From a virus, in IMG/VR virus record IMGVR_UViG_3300042691_015129, positions 1 through 20,183 of that record: a stretch of 20,183 nucleotides of DNA. One strand, given 5' to 3'. The notes below the pieces were generated by a model. It was not told where the DNA came from and did not search any database. It was given only the letters and a program-made list of their open reading frames with translations. Positions 7,857 to 15,500 of the stretch are shown piece after piece (positions within the stretch are counted from its first letter, which is position 1; the number at the start of each line of letters is the position of its first letter). Position numbers and translations under genes: made by a program.

Positions 7857-8764
7857 TATTCAGTAATATTTGTAAAGTTTTTACTAAAATCTATATTATC
7901 TCCTCTATCTTGTCTAACCTCATAAAGAAGACTATTAAATTCATCTCTAACCTCATAAAGATTGTATTGTCTAAATATATTGTTGTTCTTGTCGTAAATC
8001 GTATAAATCCCGTCTTCCATAGATTTAGTTTGATTACCGTAAAGAGCAATTGCTAACGTTGAAATGTCGTCTTCCACAATTTCGACCTCAACATTAATTG
8101 GGTTAAAATATGTGTTGGTTATAATAACACTCTGATTAGGTTGACCAATGAATGGAGTAGCGTTTGGTTTATTAGTTGGTGATGATGATGGTGATAAAGT
8201 ACAAAATATTAAATTTGTTGCTCCATCGACATATCTATATCTTATAGCCTTTTGAGAACTATTTGTTAGATTTTCAGTAACAGGTTCACAAAAAAAAGAA
8301 GATGTTATTATTCTAAAAAAATTAGGTATTTTTGAACCGTCGGAATTTAAGTATTCCACTCTAAAACCAACAAGTCCTTGGGCCACAAATTTATTTCTAA
8401 ATTCAGATGGCACTTGGTCTAAATTAAAAATTAAACCTTTAACGTTGGGTAACGCCGATAGAACTCCACAATCATTAATTACAGTCCTAATTTGAGCTGG
8501 TCTAATATAAATGTTATATATCCCTAACGCATTGAATTTATCTGATGGTAATTTCAAATTATATAAACCACCTAATATTTCAACATCCGCATTTCCTCCT
8601 GTTTCTGAATTGTTAAAATATGGTCGTAAAACCTCTTGTGAATTAAGTGTTGATAAGACAAAATTATCTGTGTCATCTCTACTTGGTGTATAATTAACAA
8701 TAATTTCTACATCTTCGGGTGAAACATCCGCAGGTCTAATAGTTCCGTAACTTCCTGTTGCCAT
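7856..8764 (-). CDS. Phage structural protein of unknown function, 302 aa
   Basis: I do not recognise a family. The protein begins MATGSYGTIRPADVSPEDVE. It has a mixed alpha/beta look up to about residue 180, a low-complexity Ser/Pro/Asn linker (SPSSSPTNKPNATP, about 191-204) and a C-terminal part with an internal echo: NLYEVRDEFNSLLYEVRQDR holds YEVR twice. No signal peptide or membrane helix is seen. It starts 27 nt after the 395-residue gene, in a gap holding the palindromic ATAAATA element, so a promoter may lie there. Its stop shares a base with the ATG of the gpI-like wedge gene, which suggests that the two proteins are made together and may interact. A baseplate or wedge role is inferred from position. 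Confidence 0.72.
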   Translation of the reverse strand: MATGSYGTIRPADVSPEDVEIIVNYTPSRDDTDNFVLSTLNSQEVLRPYFNNSETGGNADVEILGGLYNLKLPSDKFNALGIYNIYIRPAQIRTVINDCGVLSALPNVKGLIFNLDQVPSEFRNKFVAQGLVGFRVEYLNSDGSKIPNFFRIITSSFFCEPVTENLTNSSQKAIRYRYVDGATNLIFCTLSPSSSPTNKPNATPFIGQPNQSVIITNTYFNPINVEVEIVEDDISTLAIALYGNQTKSMEDGIYTIYDKNNNIFRQYNLYEVRDEFNSLLYEVRQDRGDNIDFSKNFTNITE

Positions 8765-8776
8765 TTTATTTTTCTC

Positions 8777-8794
8777 TATAAATACTTTTATTTA
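8777..8794 (-). promoter_or_regulatory. Inverted-repeat ATAAATA element before the 302-aa gene
   Basis: The plus strand reads TATAAATACTTTTATTTA. TAAATA at 8779-8784 pairs with TATTTA at 8789-8794 across a CTTT spacer. On the coding strand TATTTAT lies 13 nt before the ATG at 8764. The right arm overlaps the stop codon of the 395-residue gene. It is nearly identical to the element before the gp25-like gene. The plus strand also matches the T4 late promoter core TATAAATA exactly, but pointing away from the genes. Confidence 0.45.
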
Positions 8795-9979
8795 AGTTTT
8801 TGTGACTTTAAAAAATTTGTATCCGTATGATGTTAACCCACCAATGGTTGATACTTCATTTAATCGTCTAACTTTTTCAAACGCCGAAACCTTACCTCTT
8901 TCAATATAAACATTTGAAAAAATTTCGGGTTCACTAATAACATTCATTAATACCTCGTCTTTGGTGATACCTGATGATACCAACCAATCAGTCGTTAATC
9001 CTGATGAATTAAGAACAAATAATGTAGTACCATCATTGTAGTCGTAGTAATCAACATCATTTATCTTGTAACTAACGGCTAACCCGTCATTAGTTTCACC
9101 ATAATAAATACCCACAGTTCCACTAGTACCCGTTATCTGTTGATTTAACCTAAAAGATTTCCCTCCCTTTTGAGTATTTCCTTTATACACCGATAAATCA
9201 GTTAATGTTGATCTTGTGAATCCTGTAACTATAAAAGGTATTTGAGTAAATACTGACCCTGTAAAATCACTAATATTAGGGTTTGAATCACCCGAAAATA
9301 TAAAGTCGTATGAAACTGGTGTTGCGGACCAAGACCCTGATTGTGACACAAAATATGCGGTTCCTTTTGGGTTAGTAATTGTAGTTCCTGTGAATGGAAT
9401 TGATACTTGTTTCTCAATTATTGATACACCAAAACTAGTTACCCCTGTCATTGTTATTGTATAATCATTTGGGGTTAACGGATATGTGTGTGATATAAAA
9501 TTTGGGGAAAAATCATTTACTGTTTGAACAGGCGTATTATCACCCCAATCAACTTTAAATGTAGATTCCTTTAAGAATTTTTTATATTCTTTATCTGATG
9601 TGTTATAAAGATATATCGTGGATGAATTAGAACCTGTTACGGCAGAAAAAATAAAGTTAGTAATAACATCTTTTTGTATTACTGCCCCATCAAAAACAGA
9701 GTAATAACCAATATCCACGACGTTCTGAGTAAATAAAATGGGTATTGTTAACCCTGTCATCAATGATGTTCCACCAGTATTTCCTGTAAGAACTTGACTC
9801 ATCGTTAATATAACTCCGGTTCGTCCTGTGGTCACTGTATTACTCTCAGTGTATGACGTAAAATCACAACATTCTTGATCTATGATAAATGTAACACCCG
9901 TGGACGCAGTATAAGTTACGGTGGTTACATCACTCTTAATCACTTCTGGCGATATTTTTATATAATATTTGTTTTCCAT
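8792..9979 (-). CDS. PKD-domain phage structural protein, 395 aa
   Basis: This is a beta-rich protein with a PKD-like domain at about residues 125-197. The hallmark motifs are FKVDWGDNTPVQTV (W145, G146, D147) and HTYPLTPNDYTITMTG, matching the usual WGDG and HTY-x(n)-Y-x-V-x-L-x pattern. PKD domains are Ig-like folds used as spacers or for sugar and protein contacts. The first 120 residues hold Thr/Gly-rich strands and a CC pair (DQECCDF). The last 200 hold Ser/Thr-rich beta sequence ending in a basic tail (FEKVRRLNEVS...FFKVTKT). No signal peptide or membrane segment is seen. It starts one base after the stop of the 273-residue gene. The likely place is an accessory baseplate or tail-tip subunit; I cannot say which. 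Confidence 0.75.
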   Translation of the reverse strand: MENKYYIKISPEVIKSDVTTVTYTASTGVTFIIDQECCDFTSYTESNTVTTGRTGVILTMSQVLTGNTGGTSLMTGLTIPILFTQNVVDIGYYSVFDGAVIQKDVITNFIFSAVTGSNSSTIYLYNTSDKEYKKFLKESTFKVDWGDNTPVQTVNDFSPNFISHTYPLTPNDYTITMTGVTSFGVSIIEKQVSIPFTGTTITNPKGTAYFVSQSGSWSATPVSYDFIFSGDSNPNISDFTGSVFTQIPFIVTGFTRSTLTDLSVYKGNTQKGGKSFRLNQQITGTSGTVGIYYGETNDGLAVSYKINDVDYYDYNDGTTLFVLNSSGLTTDWLVSSGITKDEVLMNVISEPEIFSNVYIERGKVSAFEKVRRLNEVSTIGGLTSYGYKFFKVTKT

Positions 9980-9980
9980 T

Positions 9981-10802
9981 TTACGGGTTTATATATTCAT
10001 ACCATTTTATTGGGTTAGTAACACTCCCCACTCTCACATCCTGTCCTGTTGTGTAATCAAAAACTTCATAAGTATAATCGTCATAATTTAACTTAACTTT
10101 ATAATAGAAGTATGTATCACTATCAAATGAGAACTTATTTGATGATAAATTAGTTCCTCCCTGACTTTTATTAATTAACCTAATAAATTGACCTGTGGAA
10201 CCATTAAAAAACTTAGCACTCATATAAAAAGTGTCAAGATTATAGAAATCTTTTGATTTTAACCAATAGATAAAATAACCTTCTTTTTGGTTAATATAGT
10301 CTAAATTATAGGTTGGGACACTTATTTTAACATTAGGTAAAAATGGTGAAATGGCGGCCTCAATGTCCGAACTTTGATTTGCGGGTAAAATTATTGTAAA
10401 ATAATTTTTTTGAGTCTTACTTTCATTAGTGTCGTAAAAATCCAATTTAAAAAATGAGTTTAAAAACGGTTTGGTCGTGTAATATATCTCCTCATTAGAA
10501 AATCCTTGACTGTTGTAGGTTATACCCCAATTAGATTGGGTGGCACTTGATATACTTTGAGTCAATCCCGTATAGAAATAGAAACTATAATTCACTGAGG
10601 TATCAAATGAATTCACATATTGCTTGTTTTGAAACCTTGACAACTCAAAGTCCTTGGGTTGTCCAATAGCCTTTTCAACTGTTTCTTTTTGGAATACATC
10701 TAATGAATCGTCTTGACCGTAAAAATCCCATTTCATCTCGATTGGAATGTCTAACTGTCTATCTAACGTAGATCTTAATATCTTAAATTTATTCACAATC
10801 AT
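9981..10802 (-). CDS. Phage structural protein of unknown function, 273 aa
   Basis: No family is recognised. The protein is rich in Tyr, Phe, Asn, Ser and Lys. It begins MIVNKFKILRSTLDRQLDIP, followed by EMKWDFYGQDDSLDVFQKE. Near the end is a run of aromatic beta strands (SDTYFYYKVKLNYDDYTYEV). A fold like a concanavalin-type or other beta-sandwich is possible but is only a guess from the strand pattern. The start codon lies inside the end of the 591-residue gene, giving a 14-bp overlap in another frame, so the two are probably translationally coupled. No Shine-Dalgarno sequence, signal peptide or membrane helix is visible. Its role in the baseplate is inferred only from position. Confidence 0.72.
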   Translation of the reverse strand: MIVNKFKILRSTLDRQLDIPIEMKWDFYGQDDSLDVFQKETVEKAIGQPKDFELSRFQNKQYVNSFDTSVNYSFYFYTGLTQSISSATQSNWGITYNSQGFSNEEIYYTTKPFLNSFFKLDFYDTNESKTQKNYFTIILPANQSSDIEAAISPFLPNVKISVPTYNLDYINQKEGYFIYWLKSKDFYNLDTFYMSAKFFNGSTGQFIRLINKSQGGTNLSSNKFSFDSDTYFYYKVKLNYDDYTYEVFDYTTGQDVRVGSVTNPIKWYEYINP

Positions 10803-12564
10803 CGGTAGTTGGTAATGAAACGGTATTAAAGTTTATTGATGTTGAACCTTCGGGAATTAATCTAAAAATTAGATTCTTAAAGGGATAATGAACTCCATTT
10901 AAAAATGGATAATCAACTCCGATATTATCATTATCAATAAATCCATATTGGTATATATCTCTCCAAATGAAATTATTGGTTGATGTATTATACGTCGCCC
11001 AATTTGGTATTCCTGTTGTGTCATCAGAACTTCCTTCTTCGATGTATGATGAGAAAGCTCGTAAGGTTATTGGATGGTGTGTTTGATAGTAAAACCCAAA
11101 TGGGTTATACTCTTGGGACTCATTGGTTATATTAATATCAAATACATTTTCATTATAAATAATTTTATGATAAATATTTGATATCACCCTTTCAGAATAT
11201 TCGGAATCGTTCCATTCACAAAAATCACCGTCAATGGTATCACCCTTAGATAGAGGTTTATTATAGTAGAACACTATTGGTATGTTGTTAAAACTACTTT
11301 TAGTATAAGATTCTACTTGTATTCCTGCATAAGAATTAACATTTAGATTTTGTGGGTCATTGTCCCACCAGTCATTAGGTTGACCGTCTTTTAGCGGTAA
11401 GTTAAAATCAAAACCTTGTTTTAATGCGTATTGCGAATAAGTTGGTTTTGATGTCCAACCCAATCTACCTATCCATTGGAAAGTAAAAAATAATTCAGTT
11501 ATGGGTCTTTGTTGATTATCGATTAGATTCTGAATATCGATATTATCGCTAAAAGATAGATTATATGTTTGACTACCTTCTTTAACAGAAATTCTTGATA
11601 TTTGATTTGGTGTTAATGCGGATGGTTCGTATTGTTTTTGTAATTTAAAAGGGTTTAATTCGAATCCAGCGTTAGTTAAAACTGATTCAGTTTGATTCGT
11701 TAAAACTTTATGTCTTCTGACATAATATTCTGATTTTGTCGAACTCACGTTATTTATATCAATCACTCTTTTAAATGTTCCTGAAACGCCTTCGGCAAAG
11801 GTAGTACCCGTATACCCAATATCACTTATACTAAAAATAAAAAGTTCAGAATCTACTTTACCATCCCCTAATTGTTCTACTTGAAATACGTTTCTCCCAT
11901 TATAATTAATCGATAACTCAACGAATTCTCCAACACTCAGTCCGTGTTTACACACTGATCTAAAAGTTATTAAATTTTGACCGTTAGAGGTTGAATTATT
12001 TATAATGAATGGTAATCCGTCAACACTATTCCATAATAATTCTTGATTAGTCTGGGGTTCCACCGCGTACATTGGTTTTTGAACATTTTCATATGGGTAA
12101 GTTAAAAAAAAGTTCCAATTATATGATGAAGCACTAGTACTAATAAAATCAATTTGACCACCGGTATTTGGTGTGGTGTATCCGTCGGTATCATTATCAG
12201 TTCTTGTTAAATCAAATTCATTATACAATGGATAACCTGACCAATATACATTAGCGTTTCCATTACTACAAAACTGACGACTTGATTCCAACGCATTGAC
12301 GTAATATAAATTTTCATAAAAAGGTTTATAGTTAGTTTCACCAACATATGTATTTTTAAACAAAAAAGTTACCTTAGTTAGAGGTCTGAATTTGTTAGAA
12401 TTTTGTCTTTCATTATTAAAAACCTCGTTCAAATCGATATTTTCACTTCTATCATATTCCGTTATATTTTTGGTATTCTGATTAAATGGAATGTCGATCA
12501 TTGAGCTCACGTTTGGTGCGGACTTATACTTTTTACGACTTAAAACGATTCTATTATTTTCCAT
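10789..12564 (-). CDS. Phage structural protein of unknown function, 591 aa
   Basis: I do not recognise this family. The protein starts MENNRIVLSRKKYKSAPNVS and is dominated by Asn, Tyr, Phe, Ser and Thr, with beta-strand character and no membrane helix or signal peptide. Recognisable stretches include SEYYVRRHKVLTNQTE and IGRLGWTSKPTYSQYALKQG. The early N-terminal region is polar and charged, and may be a flexible attachment arm. It starts 2 nt after the stop of the giant 1663-residue gene and overlaps the next gene by 14 bp. In T4-like baseplate clusters, genes in this position encode wedge or peripheral subunits such as gp8-like proteins. I see no motif to support a specific match, so gp8 equivalence would be speculation. 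Confidence 0.72.
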   Translation of the reverse strand: MENNRIVLSRKKYKSAPNVSSMIDIPFNQNTKNITEYDRSENIDLNEVFNNERQNSNKFRPLTKVTFLFKNTYVGETNYKPFYENLYYVNALESSRQFCSNGNANVYWSGYPLYNEFDLTRTDNDTDGYTTPNTGGQIDFISTSASSYNWNFFLTYPYENVQKPMYAVEPQTNQELLWNSVDGLPFIINNSTSNGQNLITFRSVCKHGLSVGEFVELSINYNGRNVFQVEQLGDGKVDSELFIFSISDIGYTGTTFAEGVSGTFKRVIDINNVSSTKSEYYVRRHKVLTNQTESVLTNAGFELNPFKLQKQYEPSALTPNQISRISVKEGSQTYNLSFSDNIDIQNLIDNQQRPITELFFTFQWIGRLGWTSKPTYSQYALKQGFDFNLPLKDGQPNDWWDNDPQNLNVNSYAGIQVESYTKSSFNNIPIVFYYNKPLSKGDTIDGDFCEWNDSEYSERVISNIYHKIIYNENVFDINITNESQEYNPFGFYYQTHHPITLRAFSSYIEEGSSDDTTGIPNWATYNTSTNNFIWRDIYQYGFIDNDNIGVDYPFLNGVHYPFKNLIFRLIPEGSTSINFNTVSLPTTDDCE

Positions 12565-12566
12565 AA

Positions 12567-15500
12567 TTATTCAGTTAATTCTTCTGTATTTATCCATTTA
12601 GACGCGAACCTATCAAACGCACTAGCACCTTTTGTTAAACCGAAATAGAAATAAAAAGGAGCTCCCATTAAATATTTTTGAGGTATTCCAGGTTCTGGTT
12701 TATAATCAAATTCATTTGTCTCAGGGTTTACAAGACCATTATCAACGTTATAAATCCAACCCTTATGATATTTTATTTGGTTTATTCCCGAATCTGGTTG
12801 AAATGTTTTAGACGACGGTTCTAATCTATTAATCGCCTGATAATTATATTTGAAGGCGTGTACTCCGTCTAAAGTCCACTCATTTTCTTGGGTTCCAAAA
12901 ATATTTGAATTTGTATTATTTGGTTTTATGTCCCATAGATAAAAAGGTACTTCTTGTGAATTTAATGGGATAAAACTATATGAACATTCATTATCTACAT
13001 CACCATCAGGATTATAAACTGTTATGTTAGGTGATATATAGTCTCGTATTTGACTATTACCTGTGTAAAAAATACCAAAAGTGATATCCCCAACATTGGA
13101 TACTCCAGACGGGAAATATAGGGGTGAGTTATATGTTATCAAATCTTGAGGTTCAGGATAATCTCCTGGGTCATAAGGGGCAATACCAAACTGTGAGTTT
13201 GTAGCAATCATTTGAGCAAAATCAGAATCAACCATTCGTTTTTCTCTTGAGAAAAATCTTAGAATATTAACCCCTTCTCCTTGTTGGAACAAGGCGCCGA
13301 ACGAAGTATTCGCAAATCTTGATAATATAAATAAGTTTAATATGTCAGACGTATCCCCAAAAGTTGTTGACTCTAATTTATTAACTATATAACCATCCCA
13401 ATTACCGCTTTGGGATAAAAATTTTTGTATTTCATCTCTTGGTCCCAAATCCATTATTGTTGTTGGGAACATCAAATCTTTCTTGTTACCTATTAATTCG
13501 TTATTCAATGGATTTCTATATCCTTCCCTACCTATGTACTCGTTAATATTATCACTGTACGGAGCACTACGATAATAAAAATTAAAAGTGTCAGGATGTA
13601 GGAAAATTGTTTCGTTACAAAATTTATTGTAAGGTTGATTTGGTGGGTTATCATTAGGACCTGTAAAAAATCTTGAATTTTTAAATGGGAACATATATAA
13701 GGTTCCGTTTACCCAGTTATTCACAAATGTATGAGAAAAAACCTCTCGACAGGCTCCGAAATTTATATTTATTCTAGATAACCATTCGGTTACTAATTGT
13801 AAATCTTTCTTTAAATTTTGACCTAAATATGGTGGATGAACAAGGGAATAACAAGACCCTTGGACAAAGAACCTTTCACTTGTTCCTGGATAATATTGAC
13901 ATAACTGTTCAGGTAAAAGTTGAATACTATCGTTAGGACCATTACTGTAACATTCAATTGGTACTAAAGATTCGCAACTAAATGTATTTAGTAAAACTGC
14001 GGTCTGTCCCGTTTCCGGTTCTTCGGGGGATGCGGTACTGAACGAAGGTGTATTTAAACCTGGTTCGGGTGTTAAAATCTCACCATTGTCAGATATTTCA
14101 ATAATTAAAAACTGACCATTATTCATACCGTTATAACTGTTATTACTGAAAGTTTGAAAGAACTCTGATGTCGGCATTCTATCACTTCTCATAACAATTT
14201 TTTGCGAGTTAGACATGTTCATCGTTGTCGAACTAGGATATTTGGGTGAAAAATATAAAGTATCGTATGAAAAAATCGCCTCAGTTGGTAAAGTATGCGT
14301 TCTCATACCCATTAATGAACCACCTTCTACACATTCAAACGGAATGTAATTAGCCCCTTGATACATTTGCGGGTATTGGTTTATACCATACATATTATTT
14401 GGAGATATTCTTAACCCTTTACCATTAACTGTCGCTACTGATGTGTAATCACCCACTGTTAAAAACTGAGTGAATGGAAACTCTCCAGGATTTTTAGGTG
14501 AAAAAGTGATGGATGATTCATCAAGTGATGAATAATGGGATATTTTATTATTTAAATATGTAGTCCATTGGTTACCTGGTGAAAAATGGTATGATTGAAA
14601 ATAGATTCTACCTTTAGAATATCCATTATCAAACGAATCATTATTAGGTAACACATCATGTTTTACGCATCGTTGAGCCAAACCCTCTGCGGTATTGTCT
14701 GATGTTTGGTTTGGTGATTGTCCGAAATCTAAACCGTCATTAGGTTGTAATGGTATGTTTAATTTAAAATTTCCAGTGATTGATACATCCCAATGATCTT
14801 CTCTACAAAATAATCGTCCAATTCCGTATTTTACTTTTTGTCTAGTAGAGTGGGGGTCAACTCCTCTCACCATAATTGTTATGTATGTTTGGTCTTTTTC
14901 CGTATAAGAATCCCAAGCATTTACAGACAAAAACGGAACAAATAATGGTGGTGTTAATGTTACAAATTCGATATTAGTTGTGGCATCAAAAACTCTATTT
15001 CTTAATGATTTTTGATAAGCATTAGAAGCTGGACTACATCCAAATAATGAATTATTAATAATATTAACATATTCATTATATGTCATTGACGTTATAACTT
15101 GGAAGTATTCGGCATCAGTTGGGAATTTCAAATATCTATCAGTATCTTCATTTGTTTGCGATACATTATATTGAGTAATAATCCTTTTACCATTTAAGGG
15201 GTTGGTTGAACTCACGGTAATTTGTGATAAATTCGTTGCGTTTCCTGTGATAGCAAAATTACCGAATTCGTTCTCAGTGGTTGAACTTAAATTAACGTCA
15301 TTACTTTGATAAATATTCTGAAACGTTATGATTTGTTCGGATTGGTACTGTTGTTCAGTTAACAACACCATTGTATTATCGAAATGATAAATATTACTAC
15401 CATTTAAGTCAGTGTTAAAATTAACTTTTATCTGATTACTACCTCCTCCAACATTCACCAAAGTGTTGGTTGTTGGGAATTGGTACGTATTAATCGGACC

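Noticed and set aside
9229-9417. Minus-strand open frame of 62 codons in a second frame of the 395-residue gene
   Set aside because: It is nested in another frame of the PKD-containing gene, is His/Gln-rich low complexity, and has no own start context.
10789-10802. Programmed frameshift joining the 591- and 273-residue genes
   Set aside because: An AAATTTA heptamer is present nearby, but it begins within the 591-residue stop codon, so it cannot act before termination in that frame. A simple overlap with translational coupling is enough.
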